Origin: Pseudomonadota bacterium
GTDB taxonomy: Bacteria > Pseudomonadota > Gammaproteobacteria > Natronospirales > REEB76
DNA length: 17,088 nucleotides
NCBI GenBank assembly: GCA_021779005.1
Contig: JAJYBN010000003.1
Span: 1 to 17,088, forward strand
Reading direction: 5' to 3'
Every line of letters starts with the position of its first letter. Position 1 is the stretch's first letter. The notes under the pieces are model-generated. The model did no database searches. It was not told the DNA's origin and saw only the letters and a list, made by a program, of their open reading frames with translations. Made by a program: the position numbers and the translations under genes. Shown in pieces: positions 8,377 through 15,433 of this stretch.

Positions 8377-8425
8377 CAGTGCCGGGCATTTTGCGCATTT
8401 GTTTCATTCCCGGCAACATACCCGT

Positions 8426-9010
8426 ATGCAGAACGCGACTGATAACACAGCCGGTAAGCAGCCAAAGGTGGACCGTGCCACCGGCCGCATGAGTGGCGTG
8501 CGCCAGTTATCGTCACCGCATTGCGATGCGCGCCCAGCAGGCACTCGCATCGACCTATTGGTCATCCATGGCATCAGCCTGCCGCCGCGTGAATTCGGCG
8601 GCGAGTGGATCGAACGCCTGTTTATGGGCACCCTGCCGCTGGATGCCCATCCCTATTTCGCCACTATCCAGAACCTACGCGTCTCCTCGCACCTGCTGAT
8701 ACGCCGTGACGGTGAACTGCTGCAATTCGTGCCTTTCCAGCAGCGTGCCTGGCATGCGGGCACGTCCATGTATCAGGGCCGCGCGGCCTGCAATGATTTC
8801 TCCATCGGCATCGAATTGGAAGGCTGCGATGACGTGTCCTATACAGAGCCGCAATATGCCGAGCTCGCTGCCGTAAGCCACGCCATCATGGCGGCCTTTC
8901 CGGATATCACCCCGTCACGTATCGTCGGCCATTCCGACATCGCGCCGGGGCGCAAGACCGATCCGGGGCCGGCGTTCGATTGGGCGCAGTTCCACGCGCA
9001 ACTTGCATAA
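8426..9010 (+). CDS. ampD: 1,6-anhydro-N-acetylmuramyl-L-alanine amidase (AmpD)
   Basis: Cytoplasmic zinc amidase of peptidoglycan recycling that removes the stem peptide from anhydro-muropeptides. In species with an inducible AmpC it also lowers the inducer level. From ATG 8426 it has 194 residues. The Amidase_2 fold is clear: LLVIHGISLPPREFGG with zinc His48, SSHLLIRRDGELLQFVPF, RAWHAGTS, the catalytic-glutamate segment CNDFSIGIELEG (Glu130), and VGHSDIAPGRKTDPGPAFDW with His169 and Asp179. The start is uncertain. ATG 8426 gives about 14 residues before the usual VDxATG beginning, GTG 8468 lies exactly there, and ATG 8489 would give a short N-terminus. None has a strong Shine-Dalgarno. ampE follows after 29 nt. 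No ampC, ampR or ampG is visible. Confidence 0.95.
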   Translation: MQNATDNTAGKQPKVDRATGRMSGVRQLSSPHCDARPAGTRIDLLVIHGISLPPREFGGEWIERLFMGTLPLDAHPYFATIQNLRVSSHLLIRRDGELLQFVPFQQRAWHAGTSMYQGRAACNDFSIGIELEGCDDVSYTEPQYAELAAVSHAIMAAFPDITPSRIVGHSDIAPGRKTDPGPAFDWAQFHAQLA

Positions 9011-9039
9011 CCCCGCGCGGGCCGTTTAACTACACGACC

Positions 9040-9906
9040 ATGAGCTTCATCGCCCTCCTCATCAGCCTGCTGCTGGACCAAGCCTTGCGGCATCTGGAAT
9101 CCCTGCGCGGACCTCGCTGGTTCCACGCCTACTACGAGAGCCTGGATTTTCTGGCCCAAAGCCCGAGCTTCTGGCGCGCCGGCACCGGCGTGCTAGTGAT
9201 CGTGCTGGTGCCCACGGTGGCGACCCTGTTCGTGGGCCATCTGCTGGACCATATCTGGAACGCCTTGGGGTTCTTGTTCTCAGTGGCGCTGTTACTTCTG
9301 ACACTGGGGCCGCGGGACCTGCACACCCAAGTGGGTGACTATATAGACGCCACCCAGTCCGGCGATGATTACAAAGCCGGGACCCTCGCGCGTGAGATTT
9401 TGGGCGCCGAACCGCCAACGGACACAGCCGCGCGTTCGGAAGCAGTCACACACGCAGTGCTGGCGGAATCCAACGATCGCCTGTTCGGAATTTTTTTCTG
9501 GTTCGCACTCCTGGGCCCGGCGGGGGCCGTGTTGTATCGCAGCGTCGATTTCCTGCGGCGTATGCCTGCCGATGAGAAGCGTTCACAGGAATTCACCGAC
9601 GCCCTGAACCGGCTGTACGGCGTACTGGCTTGGATACCCGCACATCTGGCCGCAGTGGGCTATGCCCTGGCCGGCAGCCTCGAGGATGCGGTCTCGGATC
9701 TCAAAATTTTTTATGCCAACTGCTCGGCGAAATTCTTCCAGGTGAACAACGAGGTACTGGTGTGCGCAGGACTCGGCGCACTGCGGGCCAGTGCTGAAGA
9801 TCCGGGTACCGGGCGTCTGCGTTCGGCGCTGTTGTTGATACGACGTACGGTCATCATCTGGATGGTCATCTACTTTCTCGCAAGCCTGCTCAGCTGGGCT
9901 TGGTGA
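9040..9906 (+). CDS. ampE: AmpE-type inner-membrane regulatory/signalling protein
   Basis: A 288-residue integral membrane protein close in size to E. coli AmpE (284) and placed directly after ampD, its usual position. Hydrophobic segments are at about residues 2-12, 49-66 and 72-90, then the FGIFFWFALLGPAGAVLYR segment near 150, and a C-terminal one ending in FLASLLSWAW. VLAESNDRLFGIFFWF is typical of the AmpE/CobD-like family. AmpE has been linked to beta-lactamase regulation, but its biochemical role is not settled. A CobD/CbiB role in cobalamin synthesis is less likely given the ampD partner, although a corrinoid gene follows. A 10-bp palindrome, CCCGCGCGGG, lies at 9012-9021 in the gap before it. 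Confidence 0.87.
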   Translation: MSFIALLISLLLDQALRHLESLRGPRWFHAYYESLDFLAQSPSFWRAGTGVLVIVLVPTVATLFVGHLLDHIWNALGFLFSVALLLLTLGPRDLHTQVGDYIDATQSGDDYKAGTLAREILGAEPPTDTAARSEAVTHAVLAESNDRLFGIFFWFALLGPAGAVLYRSVDFLRRMPADEKRSQEFTDALNRLYGVLAWIPAHLAAVGYALAGSLEDAVSDLKIFYANCSAKFFQVNNEVLVCAGLGALRASAEDPGTGRLRSALLLIRRTVIIWMVIYFLASLLSWAW

Positions 9907-9912
9907 AACTCT

Positions 9913-10818
9913 GTGCAAATACCTGTGGCGACGGTTTTTGAGCAGAATATTTTTCGTTTGTTCTTAGGCGCGCTGCTTTCCGTTCATCCTGTTACAGCTT
10001 CGGCCGTGATCACTGTCAGCGGCGCCGACCATCAGACCATCACCTTGGCTGCACCGGCGCAACGCATCATCAGTCTGGCACCGGATCTCACGGAACTCGC
10101 CTACGCAGCGGGTGCGGGCGCACGGATGGTGGGCGCGGACACCTACAGCAACTATCCAAACGCAGCCAAAGAATTGCCGCGCATCGGCGATGCGTTCCGG
10201 GTGGATATGGAACGGTTGGTGGCGCTCGAGCCCGACCTGGTGCTCGCCTGGCAGGGCGGCACGCCACCTGTAGTCATCGAACGATTGCGGACACTCGGGT
10301 TAAATGTTCTGGTCATCGGCAACGACCGTCTGGCGGACATCGCTCGCAACCTGGAACTCATCGGTCAAGTCACCGGCCATGAAGCCCAAGCCCGGGCAGC
10401 CGCGCAGGAATATCAGGCTGGACTGGAATCCCTGCGCCGTAAATATGCGGGGCGCACGCCGGTGCGGGTATTCTATGAGATCTCCGGCACGCCGTTGTAC
10501 ACCATCGGCGGCCGTCAGATCATCAGCCACATGATCGAGCTGTGCGGGGGCCGCAATATCTTCTCCGACCTTAAGGAACTGGCAGTACCCGTAAGCCTGG
10601 AATCCGTGCTGGCGCGTGATCCCCAGGCAATAGTCACCGGTAGTGATGAGGGCGCAGCCGAGCGCCTTAAGGAATGGCAGCGCTGGCCGCAGATAAGTGC
10701 AGTACGCACCGTCAGTTTGTTCACTATTTCAAGCGACTTGCTCGCGCGCGCTACACCGCGGATTCTGCAAGGCGGCAAACAACTTTGTGAAGACTTAGAG
10801 AAAGCGCGAGCGCCATAA
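9913..10818 (+). CDS. btuF: periplasmic cobalamin-binding protein, BtuF type
   Basis: A 301-residue substrate-binding protein of the cluster that delivers vitamin B12 or iron chelates to ABC importers. The N-terminus has a hydrophobic stretch LFLGALLSV followed by a likely signal cleavage after TASA. The mature part begins with a strand as in BtuF, then APAQRIISLAPDLTELAYAAGAG, VGADTYSNYP, LPRIGDAFRVDMERLVALEPDLVLAW, the long linking helix, and the C-terminal lobe with VFYEISGTPLYTIGG and PRILQG. The start is a GTG only 7 nt after ampE, with GGTGA upstream. GTG 9925 is the alternative. No BtuB, BtuC or BtuD gene is in the window. The facing gene is a cobalamin adenosyltransferase, which supports a corrinoid ligand, but a heme or siderophore ligand cannot be excluded. 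Confidence 0.82.
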   Translation: MQIPVATVFEQNIFRLFLGALLSVHPVTASAVITVSGADHQTITLAAPAQRIISLAPDLTELAYAAGAGARMVGADTYSNYPNAAKELPRIGDAFRVDMERLVALEPDLVLAWQGGTPPVVIERLRTLGLNVLVIGNDRLADIARNLELIGQVTGHEAQARAAAQEYQAGLESLRRKYAGRTPVRVFYEISGTPLYTIGGRQIISHMIELCGGRNIFSDLKELAVPVSLESVLARDPQAIVTGSDEGAAERLKEWQRWPQISAVRTVSLFTISSDLLARATPRILQGGKQLCEDLEKARAP

Positions 10819-10823
10819 GTCCA

Positions 10824-10868
10824 CTTACGGATAATCACCAGCCCAATTACCGCTTCCGCAGCCGTAAG
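10824..10868. repeat. perfect 7-bp inverted repeat in the btuF/adenosyltransferase convergent gap
   Basis: CTTACGG at 10824-10830 is matched exactly by CCGTAAG at 10862-10868, with a 31-nt spacer, inside the 68-nt gap between two converging genes. The spacer is long and there is no T-run, so it is not a textbook terminator. It may act as a bidirectional end structure or be chance. Confidence 0.4.
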
Positions 10869-10886
10869 CAGTCATTGCTGTGGGTG

Positions 10887-11450
10887 CTAGATCGCCGAAT
10901 TCTTTTTGCGTTCATGCTTCCACAATACTTCTGTCCCTTGATTACGTCGCTGGATGACTCGTGCTAACACAAATAGTAAATCTGATAGTCGGTTGAGATA
11001 TTTGATGCTCTCGGGATTTTGCGGGTGCTGCCTGTGCAGTGTCCATGCGCGGCGCTCGGCGCGTCGGCACACGGTGCGTGCTATATGACAGACCGCTGCG
11101 ACGCGGCTGCCGCCCGGCAAGATGAATTCCTTCAAGGGCGGCAAAGTTTCATTGAACCTGTCGAGGGTATCTTCAAGACGCTGCACATGTTCCGCAGTGA
11201 TGGCTTTATAGCCCGGCAGGCAGAATTCGCTGCCCAAATCAAAAAGCTCATGCTGCATGGGTTGCAGTGCCGATGCGACATCCGGCGGTAAATCCTCAGC
11301 CAGCAGCAGACCCATGAAGCTGTTGAGTTCATCCAACGTACCGTAGGCTTCCACCCGCACATCGTCTTTCGCTACGCGCGTGCCATCCCCCAGGCCGGTG
11401 GTGCCGTCATCGCCGGTGCGCGTGTAGATTTTGGATAACCGGTTACCCAT
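10887..11450 (-). CDS. pduO: cob(I)yrinic acid a,c-diamide adenosyltransferase, PduO type
   Basis: ATP:cob(I)alamin adenosyltransferase that makes the coenzyme form of B12. It has 187 residues and is a stand-alone PduO-type domain. The ATP-binding N-terminus SKIYTRTGDDGTTGLGDG is clear, followed by YGTLDELNSFMG, FILPGGSRVAAVCHIARTVCRRAERR and YLNRLSDLLFVLARVI, which are the signature segments of the trimeric enzyme. ATG 11450 is preceded by AAGGA at good spacing; a TTG two codons upstream is less likely. It is the last gene of the leftward run and starts 35 nt after mutM. Together with the converging BtuF-type gene it suggests corrinoid salvage. No B12-dependent enzyme is in view. Confidence 0.95.
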   Translation of the reverse strand: MGNRLSKIYTRTGDDGTTGLGDGTRVAKDDVRVEAYGTLDELNSFMGLLLAEDLPPDVASALQPMQHELFDLGSEFCLPGYKAITAEHVQRLEDTLDRFNETLPPLKEFILPGGSRVAAVCHIARTVCRRAERRAWTLHRQHPQNPESIKYLNRLSDLLFVLARVIQRRNQGTEVLWKHERKKNSAI

Positions 11451-11485
11451 GAGCAATCCTTAACATTTGCTTACAGATTGTAGTC

Positions 11486-12301
11486 TCAGGTCTGGCATTT
11501 CGGACAGTAATAGGTGCTGCGCTGGCCGGTGACGCGGGATCGGATGCTCCCGCCACAGCGTTCGCAGGTTTTGCCTTCACGATCGTAGACCCGCAGGTGC
11601 TGGCGGAAGTAGCCGGGCTCGCCGTCGGTACGGCTGAAATCCCGCAAGGTCGTACCACCCGCCTTGATAGCCGCATTGAGGACTTTGCGGATGGCTTTGG
11701 CAAGTGCCTGGTACCGTTCCCGCGAAACCTTGCCTGCGGCGCGCTGCGGGTGGATGCGCGCCAGAAACAATGCTTCGCTTGCATAGATGTTGCCAACGCC
11801 CACCACGATGTGGCTGTTCATGATGAAGTTCTTGATGGCCACTTTGCGTCTGCGGGCTTTGGCAAACAGATAATCACCATCAAAGTGTCCTTCAAGAGGC
11901 TCTGGTCCGAGGCTACGCAAGAGTTTATGCTGGGCGGGATTGCCAGTGGTCCACAGCAGCGTGCCGAAACGGCGCGGATCGCGCAGCCGCAGTGCGCGGC
12001 CACCGTCCAGCACGATATCCAGGTGGTCATGCTTTTCCGCCAGTGTGTCCGCCGGTAGCACCCGCAGGCTGCCGGACATGCCGAGATGCAGGATGGCGGT
12101 ACCCGCCGGCGAATGCAACAACAGATATTTTCCCCGTCGAGTGACAGAATCGATGCGCTGGCCCGGCAACGATTCGATCAGTGATCGTGATACTGGCCAG
12201 CGCAAGTTTCTATTGCGTACCACGACTGCCGTGACCGCATGCTTGAGCAGGTGCGGTTCAATGCCGCGGCGCGCGGTTTCCACTTCCGGCAGTTCGGGCA
12301 C
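11486..12301 (-). CDS. mutM: formamidopyrimidine-DNA glycosylase (MutM/Fpg)
   Basis: Bifunctional DNA glycosylase/AP lyase that removes 8-oxoguanine and formamidopyrimidines. It has 271 residues, full length. The N-terminus reads MPELPEVETARRG, where Pro2 is the nucleophile and Glu3 is catalytic. Lys58 follows in RRGKYLLLH. HLGMSGSL, the helix-two-turn-helix region with NFIMNSHIVVGVGNIYASEALF, and a C-terminal zinc finger with two CxxC pairs (CERC and CPKC) are all present. The start is GTG 12301, fixed by the need for Pro2, with an AAGG upstream. It lies 47 nt after the DUF4340 gene in the same direction and may share its transcript. Confidence 0.97.
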   Translation of the reverse strand: MPELPEVETARRGIEPHLLKHAVTAVVVRNRNLRWPVSRSLIESLPGQRIDSVTRRGKYLLLHSPAGTAILHLGMSGSLRVLPADTLAEKHDHLDIVLDGGRALRLRDPRRFGTLLWTTGNPAQHKLLRSLGPEPLEGHFDGDYLFAKARRRKVAIKNFIMNSHIVVGVGNIYASEALFLARIHPQRAAGKVSRERYQALAKAIRKVLNAAIKAGGTTLRDFSRTDGEPGYFRQHLRVYDREGKTCERCGGSIRSRVTGQRSTYYCPKCQT

Positions 12302-12348
12302 GCTGTGTCGCCTTATAAGAACGGGCGGATCAGCCCAAGTGTCTTAGT

Positions 12349-13260
12349 CTAATGGAGAGGCTTGTCTTCAGGCTTGTGGCTGGGCAACTGGGCCGGTTTA
12401 TTCGAAGCCGCGGGTGCTTTTTCAGGTTTCAGTTCCAGCAAGTCGGCGCGTTGCCCGCTGTCGAGCTGATACTCCAGCCCCAGATCCGGGCGGGCCAGCA
12501 CCAGATAATTGGGATCACTGAGGATGGCGAAACGCAGCGGCTGGCCGCCACCCGCCAATTCGATCGCCACTTCACCTTGTGACTTGCCGTCGCCGATTTT
12601 ATCGGTGCTGATGGCTTGGGCATTTTTCCAGTTGTCCACCAGCGTCTGGATTGCATCGGATGTTATGGCCGGATTCGTGGGTGACAGTTGCCAGACGGCG
12701 CCCTTGAGCGTCAGGGTCGCATCCGGAAGCTGCAGGCCGGTGATATGCGCATCGTTTGGCAGCAGCCGACGGTTGGCCCACCAAAGCGATTGGTGGTTAA
12801 GGCGATAGAACAATAGGTTGCCGGCTAGACGGATTTCATCACCGGTCTTCACGTAGCGGTTGTTGTGGATGGGCTCGGTGCCGCCGAAATCGAACTCGGT
12901 GCCATTCAGCCATAGACGCAGGGCTGGCGGATCCAGTCCGTATTGCGCCAGATCAGCCGGTTTCGCTTTGAAGCTGTCGCTGACATCCCCATGGATGTTG
13001 TCCAGGATGGTTTTCACCAGAAACTCATCGGCCGGGATTTTCAGTGGCGTAACCATCTGCCAGCCCTTGTCGGTGCGTGTGAGTTCAACGGCCGGCATAT
13101 TCGCCGGCTCGATCTTGATGGATTTGATATCCGCGGCTTGAAGGTTTGTGAGCAACTGCGGCGGCGGCGGTTTTTTGGCGCCGGGTTTGAAATAGACGAT
13201 GGCTGCCAGGATTACGATCGTGATCAGCAGCGCCAGATTGAGCCACAGACGGGATTTCAT
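12349..13260 (-). CDS. DUF4340 membrane-anchored periplasmic protein of the GldG-type ABC cassette
   Basis: A 303-residue protein with one N-terminal membrane helix (LNLALLITIVILAAIVYF) after a short basic MKSR. A long, probably periplasmic domain follows with the repeating pattern seen in DUF4340 proteins: IKSIKIEP, GWQMVTPLKIPADEFLVKTIL, LAQYGLDPPALRLWL, and an EIRLAGNLLFYRL stretch. The last 30 or so residues are rich in Pro, Lys and Ala and look disordered. The frame is open further upstream to 13314, but ATG 13260 gives the expected membrane-anchor start. It is 16 nt after the GldG-type gene. The biochemical function of DUF4340 is unknown; it is usually found beside GldG-like ABC genes, as here. 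Confidence 0.82.
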   Translation of the reverse strand: MKSRLWLNLALLITIVILAAIVYFKPGAKKPPPPQLLTNLQAADIKSIKIEPANMPAVELTRTDKGWQMVTPLKIPADEFLVKTILDNIHGDVSDSFKAKPADLAQYGLDPPALRLWLNGTEFDFGGTEPIHNNRYVKTGDEIRLAGNLLFYRLNHQSLWWANRRLLPNDAHITGLQLPDATLTLKGAVWQLSPTNPAITSDAIQTLVDNWKNAQAISTDKIGDGKSQGEVAIELAGGGQPLRFAILSDPNYLVLARPDLGLEYQLDSGQRADLLELKPEKAPAASNKPAQLPSHKPEDKPLH

Positions 13261-13276
13261 GAGATCTGCAACAACA

Positions 13277-14671
13277 TCAAGCGCGGCGCCGGCGGGCCCA
13301 GATGAGCAGACCACTGGCGATCAGCAGCAACGGCAGCATGAACAGGAAGCCCAGACTGATCACCGCTTGCTGTACGCGTGAAAGAATCAGAGTGCGGTCC
13401 GGTGCCGATTCAGTATTGATATTGATGAAGCTGTCATCGTGGGAAAGCCAGTTGAGGATATTGAGGCCGAGCACCAAATTGCCGCCATTATTCAGATAAG
13501 AATTGGAAAGGAAATCCCCGTCGCCTGTCACGACAACGCGCTGCTCGATACTATTCTTGGAGGTGTCATTATTTTTCTTATCATCATCAGTAGCCGTTTT
13601 GATCTCACGTGTCAGGTCTACGCCAATCGTCAATGGCCCTTGTTTATCACCCCGTTTCGGATCAAATTTGATCTTGCCCTGCAGTTTACCGGTTGCCAAC
13701 CAGCTGCGCGGCAGGGACTTCAAGAACGCTTCACTCTGCCATCCGCCTGTGGCATCAATCTTTAGAGCGGTGGCTCCAGCAAACAGGGTGGCAGTATTGA
13801 AATCCCGGGTGATGGCGTTGGAAGGCTCGTATTTGGCTACCAGGATGACGCTGGGGTTGGTGATACCGAAGAGCTGGGAGTCTGGATCCACAATGGTGCC
13901 TTTCTCGAAGCTGATGCCCAGCGTTTGAGCCAACGGTTCCAGTCCATAAAGCGATCCGGGATCACCCAACCACAGAAGGTTGCCGCCGCGTCTCACATAG
14001 TCATTAATGATATTCACCGCACCCGGCATCAGTTCGGTCTGGGGACCGGCAATCACCAGCACCGCAGTATTCGCCGGAACGGTGGGTGTCGCCGCGAGGT
14101 TCAGGCTCTCGACCTTGAAGCCCTTATCCTGCAGTTGCTTGCCGAAATCGCCCAGGTCGAAGTTATGCTGGCCGAGTGGATCACGTTCGCCATCGCCACT
14201 GAGAAATACTATAAAACGGTCCGCGCCACGGGCGATGCCTTCGATGGCATTGGTGACGTTGACTTCGTTGACCTGCGACACTGTCTGTGTGCGACCCTGA
14301 TAGCGGATGACCACTTCACCCTCGGCGGTGATGCCCTGACTGCGTGTCTCCTGCGGGTTAGTATTGGGATTCACGAACTCAAGCTTGATATCGTGTTTCA
14401 CTTCCTGGTACTTGCCCACGAAGCGGCGGATCGCATCACGCAGCGGCGGATTGTCACTCACAAACGCGGTGAAACTGAGCGGGTCCTTGAGGGCCTTTAG
14501 AAGTTGCACGCTCGCGGGTGACAGGGAGTTGCGGTGCCCGTATGTCCAATCGGCCTGATACACGTATTGAGTGCTGAGCCAGGCTACCAGACCGATCGCA
14601 GCCATAAACAGGATGACGAAGCCCCAGTTCTGGGCGCGGATCTGCAGGCGGGATTTATGGGTGACGCGCAT
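13277..14671 (-). CDS. GldG-type ABC transport system auxiliary protein
   Basis: A 464-residue membrane protein of the uncharacterised ABC auxiliary (GldG-like, ABC_transp_aux) family. A membrane helix is near residues 15-38 (WGFVILFMAAIGLVAWLSTQ). A large periplasmic part begins with SLSPASVQLLKALKDPLSFTAFVSD. It contains a GATase-like segment, FIVFLSGDGERDPLGQHNFDLG, and later VLVIAGPQTEL and DYVRRGGNLLWLGDPG. GDGDFLSNSYLNNGGNLVLGLNILNWLS lies before a C-terminal membrane helix and a basic end, WARRRRA. A polar linker rich in Lys, Asp and Asn sits near residue 370. It starts 6 nt after the permease stop. In Bacteroidetes GldG belongs to the gliding ABC complex with GldA and GldF. No gliding genes are visible here, so the role is unknown. 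Confidence 0.87.
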   Translation of the reverse strand: MRVTHKSRLQIRAQNWGFVILFMAAIGLVAWLSTQYVYQADWTYGHRNSLSPASVQLLKALKDPLSFTAFVSDNPPLRDAIRRFVGKYQEVKHDIKLEFVNPNTNPQETRSQGITAEGEVVIRYQGRTQTVSQVNEVNVTNAIEGIARGADRFIVFLSGDGERDPLGQHNFDLGDFGKQLQDKGFKVESLNLAATPTVPANTAVLVIAGPQTELMPGAVNIINDYVRRGGNLLWLGDPGSLYGLEPLAQTLGISFEKGTIVDPDSQLFGITNPSVILVAKYEPSNAITRDFNTATLFAGATALKIDATGGWQSEAFLKSLPRSWLATGKLQGKIKFDPKRGDKQGPLTIGVDLTREIKTATDDDKKNNDTSKNSIEQRVVVTGDGDFLSNSYLNNGGNLVLGLNILNWLSHDDSFININTESAPDRTLILSRVQQAVISLGFLFMLPLLLIASGLLIWARRRRA

Positions 14672-14677
14672 GATTGA

Positions 14678-15433
14678 TTAGTGCTGCAAACGATAGGCAT
14701 CCAACCTACGGATGCTGAGTACCAGAAAGGTGGTGATGAAAAGTAGATAGTACAAGACATCAGTGGAATTGAATGAGCCGCGCAGCAATGCGCCATAGTG
14801 ATCGAGCAGCGACAGATAATGAAAAACCGGGCTGTAGCGGTCATCGCCGCTGCCCGCCCAGCTGATGATCCACAGCATCAGCAGCAAACCGAAGCATGAG
14901 ATTGCTGCCACCACTGGCTGTTTAGTCAGTGTCGAAATAAACAGGCCGGCCGAAGCGAACGCACCCAGTAAAAGTCCCAGTCCAAGTACTCCAGAGAACA
15001 ATTTACCGTAGTCCAGGTGAGTGCCGACCGCCAAAGACAGTGGCATGACGGTCATGAATCCCAACATGATGATTAGGAACAGCAGCAAGCCGAGATATTT
15101 GCCCAGTACGATTTCGGTCATGCTCACAGGTGCCGATTGCAGAAGGCTCAAAGTTCCGCTACGGCGCTCCTCCGCGATCAGCCGCATGCTCATGATCGGG
15201 ACGACAAGCAACATGATTACACTGGCAGTACTGAAGATTGGCGATGCTATGGCATCGGTCACGCCCGGCGCATTGGCCATGCCTGCCAGGGTTGGTGCGA
15301 ATTTTAAGAAATTGTCGACTTGAATCAAAAAGATCCAGGCGATTATGAATTGGATTACAGCCAGCACACACCAGGCCAGTGGCGACAGGAACAAGTTCCT
15401 GAGTTCGCGCCAGGCGATCGTGAATATCATCAT
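14678..15433 (-). CDS. ABC-2 type permease, GldF-like
   Basis: A 251-residue inner-membrane protein with about six hydrophobic segments. It begins MMIFTIAWRELRNLFLSPLAW, the usual ABC-2 start in which an amphipathic interface helix precedes the first membrane helix. The family landmark MRLIAEERRSGTLSLLQSAPVSMTEIVLGKYLG is present near residues 82-115, then long hydrophobic stretches and the short C-terminal tail RRLDAYRLQH. The start ATG overlaps the stop of the ATPase gene by 4 nt (ATGA), which indicates translational coupling. It would form the membrane pore of the cassette with the ATPase. The substrate and direction of transport are unknown. Confidence 0.9.
   Translation of the reverse strand: MMIFTIAWRELRNLFLSPLAWCVLAVIQFIIAWIFLIQVDNFLKFAPTLAGMANAPGVTDAIASPIFSTASVIMLLVVPIMSMRLIAEERRSGTLSLLQSAPVSMTEIVLGKYLGLLLFLIIMLGFMTVMPLSLAVGTHLDYGKLFSGVLGLGLLLGAFASAGLFISTLTKQPVVAAISCFGLLLMLWIISWAGSGDDRYSPVFHYLSLLDHYGALLRGSFNSTDVLYYLLFITTFLVLSIRRLDAYRLQH

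Noticed and set aside
9012..9021. CCCGCGCGGG palindrome between ampD and ampE
   Set aside because: A 10-bp GC-only palindrome is not unusual at this base composition, and the gap is within a likely operon.
9040..9906. AmpE gene as CobD/CbiB, making a cobalamin biosynthesis cluster
   Set aside because: The ampD partner, the size and the sequence type fit AmpE better, and no other cobalamin biosynthesis gene is present.
10867..10879. AGCA/TGCT mini-hairpin in the btuF/adenosyltransferase gap
   Set aside because: The stem has 4 bp with a 5-nt loop and no T-run, and is likely chance.
12323..12336. GGGC/GCCC hairpin between the DUF4340 gene and mutM as a terminator
   Set aside because: The stem is only 4 bp and no T-run follows, so it is too weak to call.
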